A stretch of 64,000 nt of DNA from contig JAFIGU010000006.1 in the NCBI GenBank assembly GCA_017849555.1, positions 1 to 64,000 of the forward strand. Direction: 5' to 3'. The translations under genes and the position numbers were made by a program. Every line of letters begins with the position of its first letter. The stretch's first letter is position 1. This DNA is from Sphingomonas sp. (GTDB lineage Bacteria > Pseudomonadota > Alphaproteobacteria > Sphingomonadales > Sphingomonadaceae). Shown in pieces: positions 1 through 8,377 of this stretch. The notes below the pieces were generated by a model, which saw only the letters and a program-made list of their open reading frames with translations, ran no database searches and had not been told where the DNA came from.

Positions 1-53
1 CATCGGGAGGCAAGCGCGGGGCAAGAGGGTCTAACCACCGCGCTTGCGGCACA

Positions 54-82
54 ATGGACCCCGGCTCAAGGCCGGGGTGACG
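54..82. repeat. Dispersed palindromic repeat, CCCCGGC type
   Basis: Inverted arms CCCCGGC and GCCGGGG (59-65 and 71-77) around a 5-nt loop, followed by TGACGG. The same word family returns as a larger stem at 55223-55333. It sits just past the 3' end of the HxlR gene, where it could also act as a transcription terminator; no T-run is visible. Confidence 0.55.
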
Positions 83-90
83 GTTGCGCG

Positions 91-570
91 TTATTCCGCC
101 GCGTTGGCGATGTCGGTTGCGTCGGCCACGTCGCCGGGCAGCGCCCAGTGCAGATCGCCCTTGGTCAGCACGCGGCCGTCGTGGCTGAGCACCGCGATCG
201 GCTGGATCGGGCGGTGATCGCGCGAGTCGACGAGGATCGGAAAAGCCGGCACCCCGGTCTCCCAGCGCTCGCCCCATTGCCGCAGTGCAACCATCGTCGG
301 GAGCAGCGCGTGGCCCTTCTCGGTCAGGCAATATTGAATCTTGCGACGATCCTCGGGCAGCGACTGGCGCTCCATGATCCCGTGCTCGACGAAGCGCGCG
401 AGCCGGTTGGCGAGGATGTTACGCGCGATCCCGAGTTCCGACTGGAATTCCTCGAAATGGTGCAAGCCATTGAAGGCGGCGCGTAAAATCAGGAACGCCC
501 ACCGCTCGCCCATCGCCTCCAGCGCTGCCGGAAGACTGCATTCGTTGAGCGGTTCGCGTAATTTCCCCAA
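91..570 (-). CDS. HxlR-family winged-helix transcriptional regulator
   Basis: A 159-residue protein whose first ~105 residues match the HxlR/DUF24 winged-helix fold: an N-terminal Cys (C11) in the ECSLPAALEAMGERWAFLILR segment, then the FEEFQSELGIARNILANRL recognition-helix region and the DRRKIQYCLTEKGHALLP wing. HxlR proteins bind DNA as dimers and often sense thiol-reactive or aldehyde compounds through that Cys. The C-terminal ~50 residues extend past the minimal domain. It is divergent from the small secreted protein at 704, with an AT-rich 133-bp gap containing a candidate operator, so it may control itself and that neighbour. The ligand is unknown. Family assignment is firm; target assignment is inference. 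Confidence 0.9.
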   Translation of the reverse strand: MGKLREPLNECSLPAALEAMGERWAFLILRAAFNGLHHFEEFQSELGIARNILANRLARFVEHGIMERQSLPEDRRKIQYCLTEKGHALLPTMVALRQWGERWETGVPAFPILVDSRDHRPIQPIAVLSHDGRVLTKGDLHWALPGDVADATDIANAAE

Positions 571-644
571 CCGAAAGCTCCTTTGTTTTCAAGCCTATCC
601 TAACCGACCCCGCGCCGGCTTCGAACAAAAATATTGGTTTTCTC

Positions 645-663
645 TTGCAACTCGCATATGCAA
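645..663. promoter_or_regulatory. Candidate operator: inverted repeat in divergent promoter region
   Basis: TTGCAACTCGCATATGCAA: arms TTGCA/TGCAA with a 9-nt spacer, overlapping the 8-bp palindrome GCATATGC (654-661). It lies in an AT-rich patch between the HxlR gene and the divergent CDS, about 40 bp before the latter's ATG. Assignment to HxlR binding is an inference from position and symmetry. Confidence 0.35.
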
Positions 664-703
664 TATGTAGGTATTATTTAGCAACTTATTGTGCGAGGCA
701 ACA

Positions 704-1066
704 ATGATTCGCTCCCTCATCGCAGCCGTTCTCACCTCCACCGCTTTGCTCGCTTCGGCGGGTGCGTCCGCGCAGACCCCGGCGGGCTATTTCGTCGCCG
801 TCCCGGCCGCCCCGGCGACCAAGGACGCGGTGATGACGCGTGACACGCCGTGGTCGCTGCGCGACGGCGCCTATGTCACCGCCAAGGCGCCGGTGCGCGA
901 TATGGTCGCGTGCCAGCTGATCGCACGCGGCGTCGGCGAGATCTCGTCGTTCAGCGCCGGCGGCAAGGCGTTCGACGCCGCCGCGCTCGGCGAGTGCAAC
1001 ACCAAGGCGAAGGGCGGCCATGTCGCGGTTGCGAAGGCCGATCCGGCGCCGACCCCCGCGAACTGA
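704..1066 (+). CDS. Small secreted protein of unknown function
   Basis: A 120-residue product starting at the ATG at 704; an upstream in-frame TTG (689) is rejected because the signal peptide begins at MIRSLIAAVLTSTALLASAG and a weak purine tract, gcgagg, sits 5-10 nt ahead of the ATG. The signal peptide ends near SAQ, followed by a ~95-residue mature domain with two cysteines (VACQLIARG and LGECNTK) that may form a disulfide. It is divergent from the HxlR regulator and could be its target. I do not recognise the family. Export to the periplasm is well supported; function is not assigned. Confidence 0.75.
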   Translation: MIRSLIAAVLTSTALLASAGASAQTPAGYFVAVPAAPATKDAVMTRDTPWSLRDGAYVTAKAPVRDMVACQLIARGVGEISSFSAGGKAFDAAALGECNTKAKGGHVAVAKADPAPTPAN

Positions 1067-1169
1067 TCTGCCTTATCCCAAGGCATGAAATCGGGTCCGC
1101 CGGTCGCCGTATGCGGCCGGCGGACCATTTCTGTTGCAAAGCAATAGGCGAAAGCGCCATCGTGCCTTT

Positions 1170-3275
1170 GTGCTGAGACAATATGAGTTGATCGATCGGG
1201 TCCTCGCTTATGACCCGGATGCCGACGAGGCGCTGCTCAACCGCGCCTATGTCTTTTCGGTCAATGCCCACGGCACCCAGAAGCGCGCCTCGGGCGATCC
1301 CTATTTCAGCCATCCGATCGAGGTCGCCGGCATCCTGACCGAGTTGCACCTCGACGACGAGACGATCGCCACCGCGATCCTCCACGATACGGTGGAAGAT
1401 ACCGTCGCTACCCCCGAACAGATCGGGCAATTGTTCGGCGACAATGTCGCGCGGCTGGTCGACGGCGTGACCAAGCTGTCGAAGATCGAAGCGCAGACCG
1501 AGAACGAGCGCGCCGCGGAAAACCTGCGCAAATTCCTGCTTGCCATGTCGGGCGATATCCGCGTGCTGCTGGTCAAGCTGGCCGACCGGCTGCACAATAT
1601 GCGGACGCTGCATTACATCGCGAACCCCGACAAGCGCCGCCGCATCGCCCGCGAGACGATGGATATCTACGCCCCGCTCGCCGAGCGGATCGGCATGTAC
1701 GAGTTCATGAAGGAGATGCAGACGCTCGCCTTCCAGCAGCTCGAGCCCGAGGCGTATGAATCGATCACGCGGCGGCTCGAACAGCTTAAGTCGGGCGGCG
1801 GGGACAAGATTGCCAAGATCGGCTCGGGGCTGAAATTGCTGCTCTCGCGTCATGGCGTCCAGGCGGATATTTCGGGGCGCGAGAAGCATCCCTATTCGAT
1901 CTGGCGCAAGATGCAGGAGCGCCATATCAGCTTCGAGCAGCTTTCCGACATCATGGCGTTCCGCGCGATCGTGCCGGCGGTGGAGGATTGCTACGCCGCG
2001 CTCGGGCACATCCACCGCCGCTGGCCCGCGGTGCCGGGGCGGTTCAAGGATTATATCTCGACGCCCAAGCGCAACGGCTATCGCTCGCTGCACACCACGA
2101 TCATGCACGCGGAAAACCAGCGCGTCGAAATCCAGATCCGTACCGAGGAAATGCACGCCGAGGCCGAATATGGGCTCGCCGCGCATTGGGCGTACAAGCA
2201 GGACATGAAGGTCCGGCCCGAGACGCAGCAGGACTGGATCGCCGATCTGGTCGAAATCCTCGACAATGCCGCGACGCCCGAGGAACTGCTCGAGCATACG
2301 CGGATGGCGATGTATCAGGATCGCATCTTCGCCTTCACCCCGAAGGGCGAGCTGATCCAGCTCCCCAAGGGCGCGACCCCGATCGATTTCGCTTATGCGG
2401 TCCACACCGATCTCGGCGATCAGGCGGTGGGGGCGAAGATCAACGGCCGCGTCGTGCCGCTGCGGACCGAAATCCACAACGGCGATCAGGTGCAGGTGCT
2501 GCGCTCCAAGGCGCAGACCCCGCAGCCGAGCTGGCTGAGCTTCGCGATCACCGGCAAGGCGCTCGCCGCGATCCGCCGCCATTTGCGGCTGGTCGAGCGC
2601 GAGCAGACCGTCGCGCTGGGGCGCAAGCTCTACGACGATATCGTCACGCGTCTGCCCGCGCCGCTCGCGGCGGATGCGCTGGAACAGGGGATCAAGCGCC
2701 TCAAGCTCGCCGACGAGGTGCAGCTGATGACCGCGATCGCGCGCCGCACGCTGACCGATGCGCAGGTGATGGAGGCGTTGATGCCGGGGTCGGCTGGCGC
2801 CGATGTCGCGCATAATATGCCGCAATCCAGCGCGATCTCGATCGAGGGGCTCGCGCCGGGCGTCGCCTATGAGTTGGCGACCTGTTGTCATCCGGTGCCG
2901 GGCGACCGCATCGTCGGGCTGCGCCGGCCCGATGCGTCGATCGAGGTGCACTCGATTGATTGCCGCACGCTCGCCGATCTCGCCGAACGGTCCGACGAAG
3001 AAACCGACTGGATCGACGTGCAATGGGGCGACAAGACGATGGGCGCGGTCGCGCGCATCTCGGTCGAGGTAAAGAACGAGCCCGGCGCGCTGGGGGTGAT
3101 CGCGACGATCATCGGCCAGCATAAGGCGAACATCATCAACCTCCGCCTCGACAGCCGCGATACCGGCATCCACACCAACACGATCGACGTCGAGGTGCAT
3201 GATGCGCACCAGCTGATGCGGCTGCTCGCCGCGCTGCGCGCCGCCGATGCGGTGGCGGGGGCGGAGCGGGTGTGA
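1170..3275 (+). CDS. rsh: Bifunctional (p)ppGpp synthetase/hydrolase, RelA/SpoT homologue
   Basis: A 701-residue stringent-response enzyme. Domains in order: HD hydrolase with HDTVEDT (H72-D73) and LVKLADRLHNMRTL; synthetase with FKDYISTPKRNGYRSLHT near residue 290 and EIQIRTEEMHAEAEYGLAAH; TGS near 385-440 (FTPKGELIQLPKGATPIDFA); C-terminal ACT near 625-701. Both active sites look intact, so it should make and degrade (p)ppGpp, as the single Rsh of most alphaproteobacteria does. I chose GTG 1170, giving MLRQYELIDRVLAYDPD, because that is the usual N-terminus; a TTG at 1134 would add 12 residues of unlikely sequence. The upstream SD is weak. It is followed by palindromic repeats, and the next gene has its own leader. 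Confidence 0.95.
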   Translation: MLRQYELIDRVLAYDPDADEALLNRAYVFSVNAHGTQKRASGDPYFSHPIEVAGILTELHLDDETIATAILHDTVEDTVATPEQIGQLFGDNVARLVDGVTKLSKIEAQTENERAAENLRKFLLAMSGDIRVLLVKLADRLHNMRTLHYIANPDKRRRIARETMDIYAPLAERIGMYEFMKEMQTLAFQQLEPEAYESITRRLEQLKSGGGDKIAKIGSGLKLLLSRHGVQADISGREKHPYSIWRKMQERHISFEQLSDIMAFRAIVPAVEDCYAALGHIHRRWPAVPGRFKDYISTPKRNGYRSLHTTIMHAENQRVEIQIRTEEMHAEAEYGLAAHWAYKQDMKVRPETQQDWIADLVEILDNAATPEELLEHTRMAMYQDRIFAFTPKGELIQLPKGATPIDFAYAVHTDLGDQAVGAKINGRVVPLRTEIHNGDQVQVLRSKAQTPQPSWLSFAITGKALAAIRRHLRLVEREQTVALGRKLYDDIVTRLPAPLAADALEQGIKRLKLADEVQLMTAIARRTLTDAQVMEALMPGSAGADVAHNMPQSSAISIEGLAPGVAYELATCCHPVPGDRIVGLRRPDASIEVHSIDCRTLADLAERSDEETDWIDVQWGDKTMGAVARISVEVKNEPGALGVIATIIGQHKANIINLRLDSRDTGIHTNTIDVEVHDAHQLMRLLAALRAADAVAGAERV

Positions 3276-3290
3276 GTTGAACCCCTTTTA

Positions 3291-3359
3291 CCACCCCGGC
3301 GCAGGCCGGACCCCAGTTACGAACGGCTCGATGCTGGGCCCCATCCTGCGCCGGGGTGG
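3291..3359. repeat. Palindromic repeat 3' of rsh
   Basis: Perfect 15-bp arms CCACCCCGGCGCAGG (3291-3305) and CCTGCGCCGGGGTGG (3345-3359) around a 39-nt centre. It starts 15 nt after the rsh stop codon and may double as a terminator. Confidence 0.7.
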
Positions 3360-3380
3360 AGCAACTTGACCTCAGTCACC

Positions 3381-3474
3381 GTCATTCCCGCGCAGGCGGG
3401 AATCCATTCACGCAGGCCTAGCCGATAGAGTTGCGACGACGCCGGCAATGGATTCCCGCCTGCGCGGGAATGAC
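3381..3474. repeat. Large inverted repeat with CATTCCCGC core
   Basis: Two perfectly complementary 28-nt arms (3381-3408 and 3447-3474), each itself partly palindromic (CATTCCCGCGCAGGCGGGAA). The same core, GTCATTCCCGC/GCGGGAATGAC, recurs at 61528-61555. It is noncoding and lies between rsh and the S10 peptidase gene. It belongs to a dispersed family, REP/MITE-like in appearance. Confidence 0.8.
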
Positions 3475-3551
3475 GATGGGGTGTTGCGCCGCGCGCATGA
3501 ACGCGCAATTGGAACAATATTACGTATCGTAAAAAAGGGAGAGTCTTCCGC

Positions 3552-5156
3552 ATGTTCGCCCGCGCCATCGCTATTTTGCTCTTGTCCACCTCGGCGGTTG
3601 TCGCCGCGCAGGAAGCCAAGCCGGCGGAGAAGGGCGGGAAGGGCGCCCCGCAAAGCAATGCCGAACTGATGAAGCAGGAGGCCGAGGCGGCCTATGCCAA
3701 TGCCCCGGTGCAGGAGCGCGAGGAGAAGTCGAAGGGCAGCGTCGCCGTCGCCGGGCGCACGCTTGGCTACACCGCCACCGCCGGCACGCTGACGATCCGC
3801 GATACCGAGGGCAAGCCGACCGGGTCGATGTTCTACACCGCCTATACGCTGGATGGCACGCGGCCCGGGACAAAGCGCCCGATCACCTTCTTCTACAACG
3901 GCGGCCCGGGCAGCCCGACCTTCTGGCTGCATATGGGATCGTTCGCCCCGGTCCGGCTGCGCACCGGCAATCCCGAATCGATCCGCCCCGCGCCTTATGA
4001 TTTCGGGCCGAATCCCGATACGCTGCTCGACAAGACGGACCTCGTGTTCCTCGATGCGATGGGCGCGGGCTATTCGCGTGCGCTGGGCGATACGAAGCCC
4101 AGCCAGTTCTACAGCGTCGACGGCGATGTCGACGCCTTCGCGCGCGCGATCATCCGTTACGTGACCAAGAACGGGCGGTGGAACAGCCCCAAGTTCATCT
4201 TCGGCGAAAGCTATGGCACGACGCGCTCGGGCGCGCTGGCCTATCAGCTACAGGATCGCGGGATGGCGTTGAACGGCGTCGTGCTGCTTTCCTCGATCAT
4301 GAACTACGGCTATCGCCAGCCGGGGCTCGATCAGGTCTATCTCAACTATCTGCCGAGCTTCGCCGCGACCGCCTGGTATCATAACCGCATCCCCAATCGC
4401 CCGGCGGACGTCGCGACGATCGTCGAACAGGCGCGCGCCTTCGCGGTTGGCCCTTATGCCTCGGCGCTGGCCAAGGGCCAGTCGATAGGCGACGCCGAGC
4501 GCGACCAGATCGCGACGCAGTTGAGCCAGCTGATCGGTCTCTCGCCCGAGTTCATCAAGCGCGCCAACTTGCGGATCGATCTGCCGCGTTTCCAGAAGGA
4601 ATTGCTGCGCGATCAGCGGCGAACGATCGGCCGGTTCGACGCCCGCTACACCGGGGTCGATAGCGACGCGGCGGGTGATCGCCCTGAAACCGATGCCTCG
4701 TCGGAGGCGATTTCGGGTGCGTTCATCGGCACCTTCCACGATTATGTCTCGAACACCTTGGGGTATAAGACCGACATGCCGTATCGCCTGTCGGCGCGCG
4801 ACGGGGCGGGGTTCGACTGGAACTGGAAGCACAAGGCGCCCGGCTCGGGGTTCGGCACGCAGCAGAACAACCCCAATACCGCGGTCGATCTCGCGGCGGC
4901 GATGCGCGACAATCCCTATCTCCAGGTGCTGTCGATGAACGGCTGGTACGATATGGCGACGCCGTTCTTCGGCACCGAATATGATCTCGGCCATATGATG
5001 CTGGAGCCAGCGCAGGCGAAGAACCTGAGCTTCACTTATTATCCCGCGGGGCACATGACTTATCTCAACCCCGACGCGCTCCACGCGATGAAGCGCGACC
5101 TTTCCGCCTGGTACGATCGTGCGCTGGCGACGGGCGGGTCGGCTGCGGCGAGATAA
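3552..5156 (+). CDS. Secreted S10-family serine carboxypeptidase-like protein
   Basis: A 534-residue protein with an N-terminal signal peptide (MFARAIAILLLSTSAVVAAQ) and an alpha/beta-hydrolase fold of the peptidase S10 family. The oxyanion and core motifs TFFYNGGPGSPTFWLHMG and DLVFLDAMGAGYS are present. The catalytic triad is visible: S220 in GESYGTT, D467 in NGWYDMATPF, H501 in PAGHMTYL. It should remove C-terminal residues from peptides in the periplasm or outside the cell. Length and motif order fit bacterial S10 homologues. A short palindrome (5172-5200) separates it from the DUF885 peptidase on the same strand, so the two may form a peptide-degradation neighbourhood without being one tight operon. 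Confidence 0.9.
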   Translation: MFARAIAILLLSTSAVVAAQEAKPAEKGGKGAPQSNAELMKQEAEAAYANAPVQEREEKSKGSVAVAGRTLGYTATAGTLTIRDTEGKPTGSMFYTAYTLDGTRPGTKRPITFFYNGGPGSPTFWLHMGSFAPVRLRTGNPESIRPAPYDFGPNPDTLLDKTDLVFLDAMGAGYSRALGDTKPSQFYSVDGDVDAFARAIIRYVTKNGRWNSPKFIFGESYGTTRSGALAYQLQDRGMALNGVVLLSSIMNYGYRQPGLDQVYLNYLPSFAATAWYHNRIPNRPADVATIVEQARAFAVGPYASALAKGQSIGDAERDQIATQLSQLIGLSPEFIKRANLRIDLPRFQKELLRDQRRTIGRFDARYTGVDSDAAGDRPETDASSEAISGAFIGTFHDYVSNTLGYKTDMPYRLSARDGAGFDWNWKHKAPGSGFGTQQNNPNTAVDLAAAMRDNPYLQVLSMNGWYDMATPFFGTEYDLGHMMLEPAQAKNLSFTYYPAGHMTYLNPDALHAMKRDLSAWYDRALATGGSAAAR

Positions 5157-5171
5157 GGTCGGGTCTTTTGT

Positions 5172-5200
5172 CGTCATGCCGGATCAAGTCCGGCATGACG
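5172..5200. terminator. Palindromic hairpin, CGTCATGCCGGA type
   Basis: 12-bp perfect arms CGTCATGCCGGA / TCCGGCATGACG with a 5-nt loop, 15 nt after the S10 peptidase stop and preceded by TTTTG. The word recurs at 53673-53756, so it is also a member of the dispersed palindrome family. Terminator activity is inferred from position. Confidence 0.55.
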
Positions 5201-5284
5201 GTTGAGTGGGTGTATTATGGGGTTGCCACACCTGCGCACGGCGTTACGCTGGCACCATTCCCAAATTAAAAGGGGTTTCCAAAA

Positions 5285-7090
5285 ATGGATCGTCGTTCTT
5301 TCCTGGCATCGTCGGGCGCCGCGTCGGCGCTCGCGCTGATGCCTGCCGCGCTGCGCGCACAAGCCGCCGCAGCGGGCGATGCGAAGCTCAATGCCACTTT
5401 CGACCGGATCATGACCGATATCCTTCCGGAGATGCCGACGCTCGCGACGGTGCTCGGGATGGACAAGGGGGCGAATGCCCCGCTCAAGCATCGGCTGGAG
5501 GATAATTCCGCTGCCGGGCGCGCCAAGGGGCAGCGCATGCTGAAGCGCGCGATCGCCGATATCACCGCCATCTCCCCCGACAGCCTGTCGCCCGCGGCGA
5601 AGCTCGATCGCGAGGTGGTGCTCTATTCGCTCAATTCGCAGGCGCTGCCGAACGACCGGTTCGGGCTCGATTCGGTCCAGCGCCCCTATCTGATCACCCA
5701 GCAGGCCGGCGTCTATTTCGAGACGCCCGATTTCCTCAATTCCTCGCACACGATCGTCAACGCGGAGGATTGCGCCGCCTATCTCGATCGGCTTGCGGCG
5801 ATGGCGACCTCGCTCGACAATGAAACCGCCGAGCAGAAGGAACAGGCGGCGCGCGGCTATGTCGCGCCGGGCTGGTCGCTCGATCTCGCGCTGGCGCAGA
5901 TGGCCAAGCTGCGATCGCCGGCAGCGGCGCAGAGCGGCCTTACCCAGTCGCTCGCGACCCGCGCAGCCAAGGCCAATATCGCCGGCGACTGGCAGGCCAA
6001 GGCGTCCGCGATCGTCGAGAAGCAGGTCTATCCGGCGCTCGACCGGCAGATCGCGTTGGTCAAGCAACTGCGCGCGAACGGTCGCACCGACGACGGGCTG
6101 TGGGCGGTGCCGAAGGGCGACGAGATCTACGCCGCCGCGCTCGCCGAGGCGACGACGACCAATTTCAGCCCCGACGAAGTGCATCGCATGGGGCTGGAGC
6201 AGGTCGCGTCGATCACCGCCGAGCTCGATACGATCCTCAAGGGGCAGGGGCTGACCCAGGGCAGCGTTGCCGAGCGGCTCAACGCGCTCAACGTGCGTGC
6301 CGACCAGCTCTATCCCGATACCGCTGCGGGACGCGAGCAACTGATCCGCGACCTCAATGCGGGGGTCGCGGCGATGACTGCCAAGCTCGACCGGCTGGTC
6401 AATCACTGGCCCAACGCCCCGCTCGAGATTCGCCGCGTGCCGGTGGAGATCCAGGATGGCGCCTCGAACGGCTATTATTACCTCGCCGCGCTCGACGGCT
6501 CGCGCCCGGCGATCTACTGGATCAACCTCAAGAGCGTCGGCGACTGGCCGAAATATTCGCTCCCTGCGCTCACCTATCACGAGGGCGTGCCGGGGCATCA
6601 TCTGCAGCTGACCATCGCGCAGCAGGCCAAGACGCCGCTGCTCCGCAAGCTTTCGTTCTTCAGTGCTTATTCGGAAGGCTGGGCGCTCTATGCCGAGGGG
6701 CTGGCGGACGAGGTGGGCGGCTATGCCTCGCCGCTGGAGCGCGCCGGTTTCCTGCAGAGCTATCTGTTCCGCGCGGCGCGGCTGGTGATCGACACCGGGA
6801 TCCATTCCAAGCGCTGGGGCCGCGAGAAAGCGACCGATTATATGGTGCAGACCGTCGGCTTCGCGCGTCCGCGCTCGCAGCGCGAGATCGAGCGTTACTG
6901 CACCCAAGCGGGGCAGGCGTGCAGCTACAAGGTCGGCCATGCCGCCTGGGTGCGTGCGCGGGAGAAAGCGAAGGCGATCCTCGGCGCGAAATTCGACGAG
7001 AAGAATTTCCACGACATCTTGGGCGCTGGCGCGATGCCGCTGACGATCCTCGAACGGATGGTCGAGGAACGCGCCCGCGCCGCGGCATAA
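5285..7090 (+). CDS. DUF885 family exported metallopeptidase-like protein
   Basis: A 601-residue protein with a twin-arginine-like leader (MDRRSFLASSGAASALAL...ALRA), so it is probably exported, possibly folded through Tat. The hallmark DUF885 zinc-site motif is YHEGVPGHHLQL (H432, E433, H438, H439). It is followed by FFSAYSEGWALYAEGLADEVG and, near the C-terminus, YKVGHAAWVRAREKA, all conserved in the family. Members are predicted zinc peptidases. The start is supported by AAAAGGGG at 5269-5276, about 8 nt upstream of the ATG. It lies downstream of a secreted S10 carboxypeptidase. The substrate is unknown. Confidence 0.9.
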   Translation: MDRRSFLASSGAASALALMPAALRAQAAAAGDAKLNATFDRIMTDILPEMPTLATVLGMDKGANAPLKHRLEDNSAAGRAKGQRMLKRAIADITAISPDSLSPAAKLDREVVLYSLNSQALPNDRFGLDSVQRPYLITQQAGVYFETPDFLNSSHTIVNAEDCAAYLDRLAAMATSLDNETAEQKEQAARGYVAPGWSLDLALAQMAKLRSPAAAQSGLTQSLATRAAKANIAGDWQAKASAIVEKQVYPALDRQIALVKQLRANGRTDDGLWAVPKGDEIYAAALAEATTTNFSPDEVHRMGLEQVASITAELDTILKGQGLTQGSVAERLNALNVRADQLYPDTAAGREQLIRDLNAGVAAMTAKLDRLVNHWPNAPLEIRRVPVEIQDGASNGYYYLAALDGSRPAIYWINLKSVGDWPKYSLPALTYHEGVPGHHLQLTIAQQAKTPLLRKLSFFSAYSEGWALYAEGLADEVGGYASPLERAGFLQSYLFRAARLVIDTGIHSKRWGREKATDYMVQTVGFARPRSQREIERYCTQAGQACSYKVGHAAWVRAREKAKAILGAKFDEKNFHDILGAGAMPLTILERMVEERARAAA

Positions 7091-7119
7091 CGCGCTTCGC
7101 GTCAACCACGACCACCTCT

Positions 7120-7149
7120 CCCCGTTCGACAAGCTCAGGTCGAACGGGG
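7120..7149. terminator. Palindromic hairpin between DUF885 gene and glycosyltransferase
   Basis: 11-bp arms CCCCGTTCGAC / GTCGAACGGGG with an 8-nt loop (AAGCTCAG), 29 nt after the DUF885 stop. The words TTCGAC and AGCTCAG relate it to the GTTCG...CTTCGACAGGCTC repeat family seen at 12146-12223. There is no strong T-tract, so terminator function is inferred. Confidence 0.5.
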
Positions 7150-7225
7150 GGAGGTTCGTAGCACGGGGCTCTACCCGCAACATTTGCGTGATTTTCCCCC
7201 CTCCAGCCGATAAGTGCGGCTGATC

Positions 7226-8260
7226 ATGCATCGTCTTCAGCTTTCGATCGTCGTGCCGTGTTACAATGAGGCAGAAACGCTGCCGCTGCTGCACCAGCGC
7301 GTCTCCGCCACGGCGCATGCGGTGGTGGGCGACGATCATGAGATCGTGCTGATCAACGACGGCTCGCGCGACGACAGCTGGCGGATCATGCAACAGCTCG
7401 CCGCGGCGGACCCGCGCGTGGTGGCGATCAACCTGTCGCGCAACCACGGCCACCAGCTCGCGCTGACCGCGGGGCTCGATCTGTGCTGCGGCGAGCAGAT
7501 ATTGATCCTCGATGCCGATCTGCAGGACCCGCCCGAATTGCTCGGCGAGATGCGCGAGGTGATGGCGCGCGAGGAGGCCGATGTCGTCTATGCCGTGCGC
7601 CGCAAGCGCGAGGGCGAGACCTTGTTCAAAAAGGCCACCGCCTCGGCCTTCTACCGCGTGCTCGATCGCGTGACCGATACGCCGATCCCGCTCGATACCG
7701 GCGATTTCCGGTTGATGACGCGCCGCGCGCTCGATGCCTTCCTCTCGCTCCCCGAGCAGGCGCGGTTCATCCGCGGGATGGTGGCGTGGGTCGGGTTCCG
7801 GCAGGTCCCGTTCCCTTATGACCGCGCCGAGCGTCACGCCGGCGAGACCAATTATCCGCTGTCGAAAATGCTGCGGCTCGCGTTCGACGCCGTAACCGGC
7901 TTTTCCACCGCGCCGCTGCGTTTCGCCAGCCATGCCTCGGTCGCGCTGGCGGGGGCATCGCTGCTGCTGCTCTTCTACATCGCCTGGGGCTATTTCCGCG
8001 GCAGCCCGGTGCAGGGCTGGACCTCGACGATGCTCGTCGTGACGGTGCTGAGCGCGGTGCAGATGTTCGTGCTGGGGATGATCGGCGAATATCTCGGGCG
8101 GCTCTATATCGAATCGAAGCGGCGGCCGCTCTATCTCGTCGCAGATATCGCCGGGCCGGTGCGCGCGCGCGCCTCGCTCGGCTACCAGGCGGTGCGCACC
8201 CGCGTCCCCGCCGGCGAGGCGCCGGAGGACGAAGACGCCCCGCTCGCAGCACGACGTTGA
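7226..8260 (+). CDS. GT2 family glycosyltransferase (polyprenyl-phosphate sugar transferase type)
   Basis: A 344-residue protein. The N-terminal ~230 residues are a GT-A fold (LSIVVPCYNEAETLPLL, INDGSRDDSW, LILDADLQDPPELL), where the DADLQ acidic motif binds nucleotide sugar and metal. The C-terminal part has two membrane helices (about residues 233-255 and 270-290, ASVALAGASLLLLFYIAW and VVTVLSAVQMFVLGMIGEYLG). This layout is that of GtrB/DPM-like enzymes that load a sugar onto a polyprenyl-phosphate carrier at the inner membrane. Start ATG 7226 is preferred over GTG 7214 because the conserved strand begins immediately; the SD is weak for both. The exact sugar is unknown. Confidence 0.88.
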   Translation: MHRLQLSIVVPCYNEAETLPLLHQRVSATAHAVVGDDHEIVLINDGSRDDSWRIMQQLAAADPRVVAINLSRNHGHQLALTAGLDLCCGEQILILDADLQDPPELLGEMREVMAREEADVVYAVRRKREGETLFKKATASAFYRVLDRVTDTPIPLDTGDFRLMTRRALDAFLSLPEQARFIRGMVAWVGFRQVPFPYDRAERHAGETNYPLSKMLRLAFDAVTGFSTAPLRFASHASVALAGASLLLLFYIAWGYFRGSPVQGWTSTMLVVTVLSAVQMFVLGMIGEYLGRLYIESKRRPLYLVADIAGPVRARASLGYQAVRTRVPAGEAPEDEDAPLAARR

Positions 8261-8377
8261 GACTTTTGAATCTTTCAATCGGCTGACAGCATGGTTCAGC
8301 CCGCATTCGCTGCGACTCGGCGATAACCGGCAATATCATCGGGGCCGGCTCGTGCGCCGGCGATGGAGTGTCCGGGA

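Noticed and set aside
951..3209. 752-codon minus-strand frame opposite rsh
   Set aside because: Shadow of rsh codon bias; no domain or plausible start.
5174..8278. 1,034-codon open frame on the minus strand
   Set aside because: It is antisense to the DUF885 and GT2 genes, rich in R/H/D/G without any motif, and has no SD. Such frames are expected in high-GC DNA.
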